64,000 nt of DNA from Paenibacillus sp. FSL R5-0341 (GCF_037975235.1 NZ_CP150241.1:4216001-4280000), one strand, 5' to 3'. Counted from the first letter of the stretch, positions 8,300 through 18,485 are shown. Notes: generated from the sequence alone by a model not told the origin. Made by a program: numbers and translations.

Positions 8300-9145
8300 T
8301 TATGATGAGTTTCCCGTAAATGTATGAGCTGCTTCCTTCGCAACTTGCTCCGCAAGTGCATCAAGTGAAGCTGGATCGTTCTCTGGTTGTGTTGCATCTG
8401 GTGCTTCCAGACGCCAATGTGCGAGAAATTCTATATTACCTTCTCCACCGGTAATGGGTGAAAAAGTTAAACTCTGCAAATGCAAACCAAGTTGACTCGC
8501 AAAATGAAGCATCGTCTGCAATACATCCTTGTGTACCTTCGTATCACGTACCACACCGGACTTGCCTACTTTTTCACGCCCTGCTTCAAATTGAGGTTTA
8601 ATCAATGCTACGATATCTGCAGGTTGATTCAAAAGGGCCAGAAGTGGCGGCAATATGATTCGCAATGAAATGAACGACACATCAATGCTCGCAAAATTCG
8701 GCACAGGTCCCGTCAGATCTTCGGGAGTCACATAGCGAAAATTGGTTCGTTCCATCACGGTAACCCGCTCATCATTACGCAAAGACCAGTCGAGCTGATT
8801 ATAGCCCACATCAATAGCGTATACATGAGACGCACCATGCTGTAGTGCACAATCCGTAAAACCACCGGTGGATGAACCGATGTCGAGCATGACAAGTCCA
8901 TTCATATCAAGGCCGAAATGACGGATCGCTTTTTCGAGCTTCAATCCGCCTCTGCCGACATAAGGATGTACCGAGCCTTTAACTTTCAGCTCGGCTTCCC
9001 TTGGAATCTTCATGCCCGCCTTTTCGATCGGCTCATTATTGGCGTACACCAGTCCAGCCATGATTGCAGCCTTTGCCTTCTCACGACTTTCATAATAGCC
9101 CTGCTCAACCAGCAGAACATCAATTCGTTCTTTCGGGAGTGACAT
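8300..9145 (-). CDS. tlyA: TlyA-family rRNA 2'-O-methyltransferase
   Basis: A 281 aa protein with an N-terminal S4 RNA-binding domain (~5-65, RIDVLLVEQGYYESREKAKA) and an FtsJ/RrmJ-like SAM methyltransferase domain with motif I LDIGSSTGGFTDCALQ. The family 2'-O-methylates ribosomal RNA; the B. subtilis counterpart is YqxC. AGGAG upstream supports the ATG. It lies just downstream of dxs (22 bp), as in Bacillus, and is probably cotranscribed with it. The exact target nucleotide cannot be read from the sequence. Confidence 0.92.
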   Translation of the reverse strand: MSLPKERIDVLLVEQGYYESREKAKAAIMAGLVYANNEPIEKAGMKIPREAELKVKGSVHPYVGRGGLKLEKAIRHFGLDMNGLVMLDIGSSTGGFTDCALQHGASHVYAIDVGYNQLDWSLRNDERVTVMERTNFRYVTPEDLTGPVPNFASIDVSFISLRIILPPLLALLNQPADIVALIKPQFEAGREKVGKSGVVRDTKVHKDVLQTMLHFASQLGLHLQSLTFSPITGGEGNIEFLAHWRLEAPDATQPENDPASLDALAEQVAKEAAHTFTGNSS

Positions 9146-9167
9146 CTCTTTCTCCTATCAAGTAAAT

Positions 9168-11075
9168 TTACGAAGGAAAACGTGTTTTGGGCAGGCCGTA
9201 AGATGATTGAACAGCCATGTTGCGCAGTTCAGCACATACATTCTCAACGGTAAGACCTACTTCCTCACGTTGTTCCTTAATACTGCCATGCTCGATGAAG
9301 CGATCCGGAATCCCCATCAGCTGTACATGTACATCATGCAATCCCTGTTCTGCATAGAACTCCAGTACCGCACTGCCCATGCTACCCGCTTGGGAAGTTT
9401 CTTCAAGTACAATCAATTTGGTGCCTCGAACAGCCAAATCACGCAGCATTTGCTCATCCAGAGGTTTGAGGAAGCGAGCGTTAATTACGCCTGCTGTAAT
9501 ACCTTCCCGTTTCACCAACTCCGCTGCTTCTTCTGCAAGTTGCACCATCGAGCCTGAAGCGATGACAGCATATCCTTCGGATGGACGGAGTTGCTCCCAT
9601 GTTCCAATTGGTATTGGTACAAGCACATCATCCAGAGGTACCCCCACCACATTGTTTCGTGGATATCGGTATGCAATTGGACCTTCATTATAATCAAGCG
9701 CCGTTTTCATCATATGACGCAATTCGTTTTCGTCTTTTGGCATCATCAGAACGATATTTGGAATATGGCGCATAAATGCCACATCGTATACCCCTTGATG
9801 TGTCTCGCCATCCGGACCAACAAACCCGGCACGGTCAATGGCAAACATCACGTTGGCGTTATGACGGCAAATATCATGTACAATCTGATCATAAGCACGT
9901 TGCATAAACGTAGAATACACGGCAAAGACCGGCTTCAGGCCTTCCATAGCCAGTGCAGCACACATGGTCGCCGCATGCTGTTCTGCGATACCAACGTCAA
10001 TCATGCGATCCGGAAATTCCTTACTGAACGGAATAAGACCTGATCCTGTAGGCATTGCTGGCGTTACAGCTACGATCCGCTTATCCTGCTTCGCAAGATC
10101 AATCAGAGTCTGACCGAACACTTCAGTGTACATCGGTTTCCCCACTGCCTTCAGCACTTGACCGGATTCAATTTTGTACGGAGAAATCCCGTGCCACTTG
10201 TGCGAATCGGCTTCTGCTGGTTGATAACCTTTGCCTTTGGTTGTAAGCACATGAACGAGCACTGGTCCATCCACGTTATCCGCCTGTTTGAAGGTTTCGA
10301 TCAATTTGGGAATATCATGCCCATCAATCGGTCCCAAATACGTAAAGCCCAGTTCTTCAAAAAGAACACCTGGTACCATCATATATTTGACACTGTCTTT
10401 GATCCAGCTTGCCGATTTGGCCAAACGGTCCCCAATGGCAGGGATTTTTTTAAGCATTCCCTCGACATCATCTTTCGCTTTCAGATAATGACGATCCGAA
10501 CGAATTTTGCTCAAATATTTATGCATGGCCCCAACGTTTGGAGCAATGGACATTTCATTATCATTCAGAATAACCATCAGTTTTCTCTGCTCATGACCAA
10601 TGTGATTGAGGGCTTCAAATGCCATACCACCTGTAAGCGCTCCATCACCAATCATCGCGATGACTTGATTGTCCTCACCCTTCAGATCACGTGCAAGGGC
10701 CATCCCCATCGCAGCGGACAATGATGTACTGCTGTGTCCAGCTTCCCATACATCATGTTCACTTTCGTTGCGTTTGACAAACCCGCACAGGCCGTTATGT
10801 TGACGCAATGTATCAAAGCGATCCATACGCCCTGTCAGGACTTTATGCACATAAGCCTGATGCCCTACATCGAATATCATTTTGTCTGCTGGACTGTTAT
10901 AGCAGTAATGCAGGGCTACCGTGAGCTCAACCACTCCTAAGTTGGGTGCGAGATGCCCCCCTGTAACGGACAGCTTCTCAATCAGAAACTGCCGGATCTC
11001 TGCCGACAAAAGCGCAAGATCATCCTGAGACATCGACTTTAGATCACTGGGTTGTTTAATTTGTGGAAGCAGCAC
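9168..11075 (-). CDS. dxs: 1-deoxy-D-xylulose-5-phosphate synthase
   Basis: A 635 aa thiamine-diphosphate enzyme that condenses pyruvate and glyceraldehyde 3-phosphate, the first step of the MEP isoprenoid pathway. The N-terminal half has the ThDP/Mg site ([18 protein letters not shown]). The middle domain has [10 protein letters not shown] and the substrate-site segment [16 protein letters not shown] transketolase C-terminal domain ends the protein. The start is GTG with GGGGAG six bases upstream. With ispA upstream it groups two isoprenoid steps; ~280 bp between them leaves room for its own promoter. Confidence 0.97.
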   Translation of the reverse strand: MLLPQIKQPSDLKSMSQDDLALLSAEIRQFLIEKLSVTGGHLAPNLGVVELTVALHYCYNSPADKMIFDVGHQAYVHKVLTGRMDRFDTLRQHNGLCGFVKRNESEHDVWEAGHSSTSLSAAMGMALARDLKGEDNQVIAMIGDGALTGGMAFEALNHIGHEQRKLMVILNDNEMSIAPNVGAMHKYLSKIRSDRHYLKAKDDVEGMLKKIPAIGDRLAKSASWIKDSVKYMMVPGVLFEELGFTYLGPIDGHDIPKLIETFKQADNVDGPVLVHVLTTKGKGYQPAEADSHKWHGISPYKIESGQVLKAVGKPMYTEVFGQTLIDLAKQDKRIVAVTPAMPTGSGLIPFSKEFPDRMIDVGIAEQHAATMCAALAMEGLKPVFAVYSTFMQRAYDQIVHDICRHNANVMFAIDRAGFVGPDGETHQGVYDVAFMRHIPNIVLMMPKDENELRHMMKTALDYNEGPIAYRYPRNNVVGVPLDDVLVPIPIGTWEQLRPSEGYAVIASGSMVQLAEEAAELVKREGITAGVINARFLKPLDEQMLRDLAVRGTKLIVLEETSQAGSMGSAVLEFYAEQGLHDVHVQLMGIPDRFIEHGSIKEQREEVGLTVENVCAELRNMAVQSSYGLPKTRFPS

Positions 11076-11356
11076 GAGAATCTCCCCGCTTTCCTAGATT
11101 GTTTGATTGTTGTTGTAAATCCATATATACATTATGAATCAAATGACATTAAATCATTATAACATAAAAGAACAAGAATCATAATTTACTGCACTATACT
11201 CCCGATAACGAGCATTTTCGCCAGCAAGTTATATAGAATCCTTCTCCATATGTATTCCCGCATCCACTCGGGACAGACTTTTTCCATCCACTCAGAAAAA
11301 GGACATTACATTCATTACACGATTATACAGGTTTTGAAACAGCACACCATCAGAAT

Positions 11357-12262
11357 CTAATGGTCTCGACTCATCAGATAATCCGCAATTTCCAGCAATC
11401 TGGATGCATCAGGTAACTCGGCTCTTTCAAGTGCATCTTTTGCAGATTGAGTAAGGGATTTCACCTCAGCTACAGAAGCCTCCATGCCAATAAAATAAGG
11501 ATATGTTACCTTCTGCTGATTCACATCGCTCTGTGTTTTCTTACCCATCTTTTGCTCGTCGCCCGTCAGGTCGAGAATATCATCCTGAATCTGGAACGCC
11601 AGCCCCAGATCACGACCAAACACACGCAAGGCTTCCAATTGTCCTTCCGTTGCTCCACCAATTCGTGCTCCAGCAATGAGAGAGAAAACAATCAGATCAC
11701 CCGTTTTGTGCAAATGGATATATTGAAGCTGTGAAAGATCGGTCATGCCTTGCTCACCTTCCATATCCGCGACTTGGCCACCGACCATGCCTCTTGCTCC
11801 AGCAAGTTCGGACATGTCCTCTACGATGGACAGCAACGCATCTGCCGTCACACCGCTGCGACGACCCGCTTGAACAATGCTATAAAAAGCATGAGTTAGC
11901 AACGCATCGCCCGCCAATATGGCGGTTGCTTCACCATATACCTTATGATTCGTTAATTTTCCCCTGCGGTAATCATCATTATCCATCGCAGGCAGGTCGT
12001 CGTGGATCAGTGAATAGGTATGAACCATCTCCACGGCGCAGGCTACCGGCATTGCAGCTGTACGCTGTGCACCGAAGGCTTCCGCCGCAGCAACGACCAG
12101 AAGAGGACGAAGGCGTTTGCCTCCGGCCATAAGTGAGTACTGCATCGCATCCGTCAGCGATTGGGGTACATCCCAGTGATCGGGAAGAGTGTGTTTCAAC
12201 TCTTCTGTCACCTCAGCTGTGACCTCCTCAAGGTATGCTTGAAACGAAGGACGATTACTCAT
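11357..12262 (-). CDS. ispA: farnesyl diphosphate synthase (polyprenyl synthetase)
   Basis: A 301 aa all-helical prenyltransferase. The first aspartate-rich motif is HDDLPAMDNDD and the second is FQIQDDILDLTGD; GGKRLRP is the upstream diphosphate-binding motif. It makes FPP/GPP from IPP and DMAPP. The start is the ATG at 12262, whose ATGAGTAA overlaps the stop of xseB, so the two are translationally coupled; the longer reading frame upstream lies inside xseB. Confidence 0.94.
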   Translation of the reverse strand: MSNRPSFQAYLEEVTAEVTEELKHTLPDHWDVPQSLTDAMQYSLMAGGKRLRPLLVVAAAEAFGAQRTAAMPVACAVEMVHTYSLIHDDLPAMDNDDYRRGKLTNHKVYGEATAILAGDALLTHAFYSIVQAGRRSGVTADALLSIVEDMSELAGARGMVGGQVADMEGEQGMTDLSQLQYIHLHKTGDLIVFSLIAGARIGGATEGQLEALRVFGRDLGLAFQIQDDILDLTGDEQKMGKKTQSDVNQQKVTYPYFIGMEASVAEVKSLTQSAKDALERAELPDASRLLEIADYLMSRDH

Positions 12263-12512
12263 GGACTTCACCGCTCTCATCGTCAGCAGTTCCGAAGGGC
12301 TTCTTGCGAAGCTCTCCATCTTCTTCTACGATCATCTCGATCTTGCGTTCCACTTGTTCCAGTTTCAGACCGCAAAGTTGCGAAAGTTTCATCCCGCGCT
12401 GAAACAGATCGATGGCCTGTTCCAACGGAACATCACCATGCTCAAGCTGACCTACGATGTCTTCCAATGCCGCCATTGCCTCTTCAAAATTCAATTCCGG
12501 TTCATTCGCCAT
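12255..12512 (-). CDS. xseB: exodeoxyribonuclease VII small subunit
   Basis: An 85 aa helical protein with the family pattern FEEAMAALEDIVGQLE followed by PLEQAIDLFQRGMKLSQLC. It partners XseA in exonuclease VII, which degrades single-stranded DNA. The ATG lies inside the end of xseA (11 bp overlap), with AAGGAGG 12 nt upstream in xseA; its stop overlaps ispA. The acidic tail (ADDESGEVHE) is unremarkable. Confidence 0.95.
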   Translation of the reverse strand: MANEPELNFEEAMAALEDIVGQLEHGDVPLEQAIDLFQRGMKLSQLCGLKLEQVERKIEMIVEEDGELRKKPFGTADDESGEVHE

Positions 12513-13866
12513 GGGTATTGTCGTCCTCCTTCATTCCCCAAACCTGACAGTCCAGCTGTCCGTCTGTTAATTTAATCTTAATTGAATCTCCAGGCTGTAC
12601 ATCCTTCGTCGACTTGATCAATCGCTGTTCTTGCTCGTCATAGACCAGGCTGTATCCTCGAGACATGACTTTAAGCGGGCTAAGTGCATCCAGATGCCGC
12701 ACAGATGATTTCCACTGTTGCTGCTTTGATCTGGTTATGGATCTGATCGCAAGTTCCAGTTGTCTGCGTGCTGCCGCATTCTCACGACGTGCTGCATTGA
12801 CCTGATCACGAGGATTGAATCGTTGCAGTGCCGCCCGAAGACGCTCTTGCTTCTCTCCCGTCCATTTCATGCGCGTATCCACGGTTCTTAATAACCGTTG
12901 ATGCATCATATCCAGTCGTTCCGTGTGCTGCATCAAGGTACGTCTTGGATGAACAAGCACAGGCGAACGCTGCAATCTCGCGAGCCGTTCACGATTATGC
13001 ACAGCACGCTGACGCAGGCTGTGTTGTAACTGACGCTGACGTTGTGAGATCTGATCGAGCAACTCAGCTCGATTAGGTACAGCGAGCTCCGCAGCAGCCG
13101 TAGGTGTCGCCGCACGTAAATCAGCCGCAAAATCAGCAATGGTAAAGTCCGTTTCATGTCCAACCGCAGAGATAACAGGTATATCTGAAGCGACGATCGC
13201 TCTTGCCACAATCTCCTCATTGAAGGCCCACAATTCCTCTAGCGAACCGCCTCCGCGTCCAACGATGAGTACATCAGCTTCTCCCATCCGGTTCAAGTTG
13301 CCAATTGCCTTAACAATGGAAGGTGCGGCACCTTTTCCCTGAACCAGAACAGGATATAAAACAACTTTGGCAGAAGGATATCTGCGCTGGAGTGTTATCA
13401 TGATGTCCCGTACCGCTGCACCCGTGGGTGAAGTTACAACACCGATCGTCTGTGGATAACGTGGGATCTGTCTTTTTCGCGAAGGTGAAAATAACCCTTC
13501 ATCCTCGAGCTTTTTCTTGAGCTGTTCGTAAGCCAGATACAGACTCCCAATCCCGTCCGGTTGCATATGGGTAGCATAGAATTGATACTGCCCATCCCGT
13601 TCATACACCGAGACATTACCACGAGCAATAACCCTTGCACCCTCCTTCGGTACAAAGGGTAATCGCTGGTTATGGGACGCAAACATAATCGACTTAATCC
13701 GGCTGTCCTTGTCCTTCAATGTAAAATACATATGGCCGCTGGAGTGATGTGTGAAATTCGAAATCTCCCCGCGTAGCCAAACGTCCGACAGGACCTGATC
13801 CGATTCCAGTTTCATTCGAATATATCGGTTCAGGTCTTTGATGGAGTAGATTTTTTGATCTGCCAC
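12502..13866 (-). CDS. xseA: exodeoxyribonuclease VII large subunit
   Basis: A 454 aa protein with an N-terminal OB fold (~8-105), the catalytic core containing GVVTSPTGAAVRDI and IVGRGGGSLEEL, an HETDF motif, a long basic coiled coil (~270-400) and a C-terminal SH3-like tail. I chose GTG at 13866, eight bases after AGGG; a TTG two codons further up is only two bases from that site. The gene begins 11 bp after folD, continuing a folD-xseA-xseB-ispA run. Confidence 0.94.
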   Translation of the reverse strand: MADQKIYSIKDLNRYIRMKLESDQVLSDVWLRGEISNFTHHSSGHMYFTLKDKDSRIKSIMFASHNQRLPFVPKEGARVIARGNVSVYERDGQYQFYATHMQPDGIGSLYLAYEQLKKKLEDEGLFSPSRKRQIPRYPQTIGVVTSPTGAAVRDIMITLQRRYPSAKVVLYPVLVQGKGAAPSIVKAIGNLNRMGEADVLIVGRGGGSLEELWAFNEEIVARAIVASDIPVISAVGHETDFTIADFAADLRAATPTAAAELAVPNRAELLDQISQRQRQLQHSLRQRAVHNRERLARLQRSPVLVHPRRTLMQHTERLDMMHQRLLRTVDTRMKWTGEKQERLRAALQRFNPRDQVNAARRENAAARRQLELAIRSITRSKQQQWKSSVRHLDALSPLKVMSRGYSLVYDEQEQRLIKSTKDVQPGDSIKIKLTDGQLDCQVWGMKEDDNTHGE

Positions 13867-13876
13867 AGACAAAACC

Positions 13877-14734
13877 CTAGGCCAATCCGTGAGCGCGCTT
13901 GGCAGCGATCAATGTATTTTGCATCAGCATTGTGATTGTCATCGGACCAACACCACCTGGAACCGGTGTAATTGGACCAGAAACTTCTTTCACACTCTCG
14001 AAATCAACGTCTCCTGCCAGTTTGCCATTCTCCAAACGGTTCATGCCGACATCGATAACAACAGCACCCGGTTTCACAAAATCAGCATCCACAAAATTAG
14101 CACGGCCGATGGCTACAACTAGAATGTCCGCCTGGCGTGTAATTTCTTTCATGTTGGCTGTACGGGAATGACACATGGTTACCGTCGCATTCTCACGTTG
14201 CAGCAACAGCGATACCGGTTTGCCCACAATATTGCTTCTTCCGATGACTACCGCATGTTTACCGGACATTTCCAGTCCAGTACGCTTGATCAGTTCGATT
14301 ACACCAGCCGGGGTACATGGAAGCAGACTATCGTCTCCAATGACAAGATTACCTACATTCACTGGGTGGAATCCGTCTACATCTTTATCCACGGCAATCG
14401 CATCAATAACCGCTTTCTCTTCGATATGCTTCGGTAGTGGAAGTTGAACCAAAATTCCGTTAATGGATTCTTGATTGTTCAGCTTGTCTACCAGCGAGAG
14501 CAGATCTTCTTGGGACGTGTTTGCATCTAAGCGATGCACTTCGGAGTAGAATCCGAGGTCATGACATGCTTTTTCTTTATTACGCACATATACTTGGGAT
14601 GCCGGATCTTCGCCGACGAGCACAACAGCCAGACCAGGTACTACCCCCTGTTCGCTAAGCTGTTTTACTTCTGTTGTCATGCTTGCGCGGATCTCTTGGG
14701 ATACTTCTTTACCGTTAATAATAGATGCTGTCAT
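13877..14734 (-). CDS. folD: bifunctional methylene-THF dehydrogenase/cyclohydrolase FolD
   Basis: A 285 aa enzyme that interconverts 5,10-methylene-THF and 10-formyl-THF with NADP. It shows the catalytic YVRNKEKAC and [11 protein letters not shown], the DVDGFHP segment, the nucleotide-binding [14 protein letters not shown] and the C-terminal [17 protein letters not shown] upstream supports the ATG. It follows nusB by ~118 bp holding a palindromic element, and leads the xse genes. Confidence 0.97.
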   Translation of the reverse strand: MTASIINGKEVSQEIRASMTTEVKQLSEQGVVPGLAVVLVGEDPASQVYVRNKEKACHDLGFYSEVHRLDANTSQEDLLSLVDKLNNQESINGILVQLPLPKHIEEKAVIDAIAVDKDVDGFHPVNVGNLVIGDDSLLPCTPAGVIELIKRTGLEMSGKHAVVIGRSNIVGKPVSLLLQRENATVTMCHSRTANMKEITRQADILVVAIGRANFVDADFVKPGAVVIDVGMNRLENGKLAGDVDFESVKEVSGPITPVPGGVGPMTITMLMQNTLIAAKRAHGLA

Positions 14735-14769
14735 TGTACTCTCTCTCCCTTATGTGAATATAAATTTAG

Positions 14770-14836
14770 AGGTTGTTCAAAAAAACCGCTTTTGATTACG
14801 AAGGGTACTGAAAACCGGTCCTTTTGAACACGCACT
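14770..14836. repeat. imperfect palindrome between nusB and folD
   Basis: Nested complementary segments GTTCAAAA/TTTTGAAC, ACCG/CGGT and TTTT/AAAA surround a ~15 nt centre containing TTACGAAGGGTACT. It could act as an intercistronic hairpin in the nusB-folD transcript. The make-up (TTGTTCAAA...TTTGAACACGCAC) resembles dispersed intergenic palindromes I recall from Paenibacillus genomes, but only one copy is in this window. Confidence 0.5.
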
Positions 14837-14851
14837 ATAGTTAATAATAAC

Positions 14852-15304
14852 TTAAGATAATTTTGCTTTAATAGCGTCAACTTCCTGAATCATGCGTCCA
14901 AGTACGCCATTGACGAACTTGCCAGATTCATCTGTGCCAAAATATTTGGACAGTTCAATCGCTTCATTGACGGATACCTTTGCCGGAATGTCATCACGGA
15001 ACACCATTTCATACGTAGACAGTCTTAGAATCTGGCGATCCACACGTGACAGACGGCTGATCTGCCAACCTTTCAAATAATCCACCAGCAGCCCGTCAAT
15101 CGCTTCTTTATTGTTCCAGGCTCCTTGTACAATCTCAGTAACATAGGTACGCATTACATCTGCATCGCGGATAACCACTTCGGTTTCATTATCTTCAGCG
15201 GCTTCATTGATCAGCATGTTCACAGCTTCTGCTGCGCCTACCTCATTCATTTCCATCTGATACAGACTTTGTACTGCAATTTCCCTTGCCAAACGTCTTT
15301 TCAT
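14852..15304 (-). CDS. nusB: transcription antitermination factor NusB
   Basis: A 150 aa all-helical protein (RRLAREIAVQSLYQMEMNEV, later VDRQILRLSTYEMVF and NEAIELSKYFG) that binds boxA RNA with S10 during rRNA antitermination. AGGAGGCAGGAC before the ATG at 15304 fixes the start; a longer reading frame to 15364 has no such site. It has its own leader after the terminator at 15442-15514 and precedes folD, as in Bacillus. Confidence 0.95.
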   Translation of the reverse strand: MKRRLAREIAVQSLYQMEMNEVGAAEAVNMLINEAAEDNETEVVIRDADVMRTYVTEIVQGAWNNKEAIDGLLVDYLKGWQISRLSRVDRQILRLSTYEMVFRDDIPAKVSVNEAIELSKYFGTDESGKFVNGVLGRMIQEVDAIKAKLS

Positions 15305-15441
15305 GTCCTGCCTCCTGCAGCGCTCCGTCTGGAGCGTCATCATGCTTATTTTAAAATCATGCAACCATCACATCATATCCTGTATCGGATAGATCAATGG
15401 CTTTCACGGTATTGTTATTGTTATCCCTTTTCACAAAAAAA

Positions 15442-15514
15442 CCTGCAATACGTTTCCTCCAAAAAACGGGCAACCTAAACTACAGCTCTATTTTCGGAAG
15501 AAACATATTGCAGG
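15442..15514 (-). terminator. terminator of the accBC-asp23-amaP operon
   Basis: CCTGCAATA and GTTTC on the left arm pair with GAAAC and TATTGCAGG on the right across a ~35 nt loop. On the minus strand the stem is followed by seven T. It lies just after the DUF2273 gene and closes the transcript from accB. Confidence 0.75.
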
Positions 15515-15525
15515 GTTCAGGCAGG

Positions 15526-15759
15526 TCACTTAAACGGACGCCAGCGATCGCCGAGCCATTGTCCCCACTCCCTCCAGGGAATGGACGAACCCAGCTTCGA
15601 ATCGCTTCGTCTGCCTAACGTATAACCGATGAACACCAAGAGTGCAAAGAACAACATATCCCAAAAACCGATCCATACATAAAGAAATCCAAAAAAGATG
15701 CCGCCGATAATTCCGGTAATTCGGCCTCTGTGACTATCCCAAATCTCTTTCCACAGCAT
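15526..15759 (-). CDS. DUF2273 small membrane protein
   Basis: A 77 aa protein with two close hydrophobic segments (~12-30 and ~33-50, separated by GFWD) and a basic, tryptophan-rich tail. This is the DUF2273 pattern, a small protein usually encoded with amaP and Asp23-family genes. GAGGTGAG upstream supports the ATG, and only 14 bp separate it from amaP. The function is unknown; the context suggests a membrane part of the Asp23 envelope-stress module. Confidence 0.8.
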   Translation of the reverse strand: MLWKEIWDSHRGRITGIIGGIFFGFLYVWIGFWDMLFFALLVFIGYTLGRRSDSKLGSSIPWREWGQWLGDRWRPFK

Positions 15760-15773
15760 CAGTGAAACTCACC

Positions 15774-16313
15774 TCATTCCACTCGACTCTTGTAGTTAGG
15801 CGACTGGGTTACATTAGCGATATACACCGTGACAAAAGATACCGGAATACCCGTAATCTCTTGTACATGATCATGTATCGCCTTTTGCAGATCAGAAGTC
15901 AGCGCAGGAATAGGTGTCTCTCCATCCACTACCGCACGGATCATAATCTCCAGTCCTGACTCAACCACACGTATGCGTGCCTTGACATCACGTACTCCCC
16001 GGAAACGGGAAGTCGCCTTCAAACAGAGATTCTCAATCGTCTCCATCGAAATCTGTACATCACCAAACTCAGTACGTTGATCCACAGACGGCAACGATGC
16101 ACGCTCACGCCGAACCGAGATGTAGAAAAATCGCAAACTCAGGATAAACAAAATCGCTGCTGCAATAACCGACGCAACAATAACGTTTTGTTCCTGCTGG
16201 TAATTCAATTCGTAAGGCAGCACACCGCTGATCAGAAGAATGACGGCTGCCGATATTGCTCCAACGCTTATGCTGTATATAAACAACAGAAGCCGATCCA
16301 GTATTTTAGCCAC
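15774..16313 (-). CDS. amaP: alkaline shock membrane anchor protein AmaP
   Basis: A 179 aa protein with two N-terminal membrane helices (~5-30 and ~45-65) followed by an Asp23-like domain (~75-175, with VKARIRVVESGLEIMI). AmaP anchors Asp23 at the membrane. I chose GTG at 16313, ten bases after GGAGG; a GTG at 16322 is too close to that site. It lies between the Asp23-family gene and the DUF2273 gene in one operon. Confidence 0.85.
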   Translation of the reverse strand: MAKILDRLLLFIYSISVGAISAAVILLISGVLPYELNYQQEQNVIVASVIAAAILFILSLRFFYISVRRERASLPSVDQRTEFGDVQISMETIENLCLKATSRFRGVRDVKARIRVVESGLEIMIRAVVDGETPIPALTSDLQKAIHDHVQEITGIPVSFVTVYIANVTQSPNYKSRVE

Positions 16314-16409
16314 GAACTGCACAGCCTCCCTTGCTCACTAACATTACTTACCTGTTCACTAGCAAAAAATCAGATCCTCATCTAGCTTTCGCTATCATGA
16401 AGACCTGTC

Positions 16410-16460
16410 CAAGACGGGATAACCCCCGGCAGTTGATGCCGGGGGAATCTGTCTTCTTTT
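16410..16460 (-). other. intercistronic hairpin between asp23 and amaP
   Basis: An 8 bp G+C stem (CCCCCGGC/GCCGGGGG, 16422-16444) lies inside an outer AAGAC/GTCTT pairing. On the minus strand no T-run follows, so it is more likely an RNA-processing or stability element, or a partial attenuator, than a full terminator. Confidence 0.6.
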
Positions 16461-16869
16461 ATTTTACGCGCTGACTGTTCAGGTCGATCTCTTCCACTTT
16501 CTCGGTGCTCTTGAACTGAACGTCATGAATGTGCACATTCACTTCATTCACATTCAAGCCTGTCATGTTCTCGATGGAACGTTTCACGTTCTGTTGAATC
16601 TCCGTAGCCACCTGTGGCAGACGGTATCCGTACTCGATAATTACGGAAACATCAACTGCAGCTTCACGTTGGCCTACTTCAACTTTAACGCCTTTGGAAA
16701 GGTTTTTGCGACCAAGCAATTCAGCAAATCCGCCAGCGAATCCGCCACTCATGCCTGCAACACCTTTCACTTCAAGGGTCGCCAATCCAGCAATCACTTC
16801 AATAACTTCAGGTGCGATCTGGATTTCACCGATATCCGTTCGTTCAAATTCAGTCGGTAGTGTACTCAT
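16459..16869 (-). CDS. yqhY: Asp23/Gls24 family protein (YqhY-like)
   Basis: A 136 aa Asp23-family protein (EIQIAPEVIEVIAGLATLEV, then DVSVIIEYGYRLPQVATEIQ and NVNEVNVHIHDV). In B. subtilis YqhY is coupled to acetyl-CoA carboxylase and lies downstream of accBC, exactly as here. The ATG at 16869 has only a moderate site (AAAGG, 14 nt away). With AmaP it should form the membrane-linked alkaline-shock/lipid-homeostasis module. Confidence 0.9.
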   Translation of the reverse strand: MSTLPTEFERTDIGEIQIAPEVIEVIAGLATLEVKGVAGMSGGFAGGFAELLGRKNLSKGVKVEVGQREAAVDVSVIIEYGYRLPQVATEIQQNVKRSIENMTGLNVNEVNVHIHDVQFKSTEKVEEIDLNSQRVK

Positions 16870-16952
16870 AACTGTTCAACACACCTTTCGCGAGATAAGT
16901 TTGCGGCCATCCGTCAGGGCGCTGGACTCAGGTCAATCAACCCTCAGAACCC

Positions 16953-17018
16953 TTCCGGTCCGGCTTTACCGGAACTCCTGCAAACATCCGCGAGGTGCGG
17001 GCTTATCCTTTGCAGGAG
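16953..17018 (-). other. stacked stem-loops upstream of asp23
   Basis: Two directly adjacent inverted repeats lie in the 217 bp accC-asp23 gap: CTCCTGCAAA (16975-16984) with TTTGCAGGAG (17009-17018), enclosing CCGC/GCGG, and TTCCGGT (16953-16959) with ACCGGAA (16968-16974). No T-run follows. They would stack in the leader of asp23. Confidence 0.6.
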
Positions 17019-17086
17019 ACATGCGCTCTTATTATTCATACTATATCATTTGGGCTACATTATGACAAACAAGCCCAATATACCTT

Positions 17087-18430
17087 TTAAATCTCGTTTT
17101 CCTCAAGGAATTTGATATCAAAGTCACCACGAATGAACGTTGGGTGCTCCAGCAATTTTTGATGGAAAGGGATTGTTGTGGATATGCCTTCAATGGCAAA
17201 TTCCCCAAGCGCACGTTTCATCTTGGCAATCGCTTCTTCACGATTCGCCCCCCACACAATCAACTTCGCGATCATGGAGTCGTAGAAAGGTGAAATGGTA
17301 TAACCGGGATAAGCAGCACTATCTACACGTACGCCCGGTCCTCCCGGTGCAAGGTAGAATCCGATTTTGCCTGGTGATGGCATGAAGTTACGGTCCGGAT
17401 CTTCTGCATTGATGCGACATTCAATGGCCCAGCCATTGATAACCACGTCTTCCTGACGGAATGAAAGTGGATTGCCTTCAGCTACCGAGATCATCTCACG
17501 AATCAGATCCACGCCAGTAACCATCTCGGTTACCGGATGCTCTACCTGAATACGCGTATTCATCTCCATGAAATAGAATTCGCCATTCGGGCTGAGCAGG
17601 AACTCCAATGTACCCGCTCCCGAGTAATCCACAGCAAGGGCTGCCCGTACCGCAGCTTCCCCCATCAGTGTGCGCACATCTTCGGAGAGGATCGGACAAG
17701 GAGCTTCTTCTACCAATTTCTGGCGACGACGCTGAACCGAGCAATCACGCTCTCCTAAGTGTGCTGCATTTCCGTGTTTATCAGCAATGATCTGAATTTC
17801 CACGTGTTTCATACCTGTCAGGAATTTCTCCAGATATACACCTGCATTGCCAAATGCCTTTTGTGCTTCCTGCTGAGCAGCAGTAATCTGCTTAATCAGC
17901 GTTTCTTCATCTTCGGCGATACGAATTCCCTTACCTCCACCACCAGCAGTCGCTTTGATAATGATAGGATATCCGATGTCTCTAGCAATCATGATGGCTT
18001 CATCCATATTTTCAACGAGGCCGTCTGATCCAGGAATAACAGGTACTCCTGCATCTTTCATCGTTTGTTTGGCAACAGCCTTGTCCCCCATTTTGGTAAT
18101 GGCTTCAGGTGAAGGCCCGATGAATGTGATGTTGCAGGAACCACAGATTTCTGCAAAATCAGCATTCTCCGCCAAAAAACCGTATCCAGGGTGGATTGCA
18201 TCACATTCCGTCAGTGTAGCTACACTCATCAGGTTGGTGAAGTTGAGGTAACTGTCCTTGGACAGTGTCGGTCCGATACAGTAAGCCTCATCTGCAAGAC
18301 GAACATGGAGAGAATCCTTATCTGCTTCCGAATAGACGGCTACCGTTGAGATGCCGATTTCGCGGCAGGCACGAATAATACGTACCGCAATCTCTCCACG
18401 GTTCGCAATCAGTATTTTTTGAAATTTCAT
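17087..18430 (-). CDS. accC: acetyl-CoA carboxylase biotin carboxylase subunit
   Basis: A 447 aa ATP-grasp enzyme that carboxylates the biotin of AccB. It shows an N-terminal [17 protein letters not shown], the glycine-rich ATP loop [13 protein letters not shown], the catalytic [15 protein letters not shown] and a C-terminal biotin carboxylase domain. GGAGG ten bases before the ATG at 18430 fixes the start. It follows accB by 55 bp, and the pair supplies malonyl-CoA for fatty acid synthesis. Confidence 0.97.
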   Translation of the reverse strand: MKFQKILIANRGEIAVRIIRACREIGISTVAVYSEADKDSLHVRLADEAYCIGPTLSKDSYLNFTNLMSVATLTECDAIHPGYGFLAENADFAEICGSCNITFIGPSPEAITKMGDKAVAKQTMKDAGVPVIPGSDGLVENMDEAIMIARDIGYPIIIKATAGGGGKGIRIAEDEETLIKQITAAQQEAQKAFGNAGVYLEKFLTGMKHVEIQIIADKHGNAAHLGERDCSVQRRRQKLVEEAPCPILSEDVRTLMGEAAVRAALAVDYSGAGTLEFLLSPNGEFYFMEMNTRIQVEHPVTEMVTGVDLIREMISVAEGNPLSFRQEDVVINGWAIECRINAEDPDRNFMPSPGKIGFYLAPGGPGVRVDSAAYPGYTISPFYDSMIAKLIVWGANREEAIAKMKRALGEFAIEGISTTIPFHQKLLEHPTFIRGDFDIKFLEENEI

Positions 18431-18485
18431 TTCGTTTTGTCCTCCTTCGAAGCTCATGCGGTTAGCTGTTAACCAGCTATAACGG

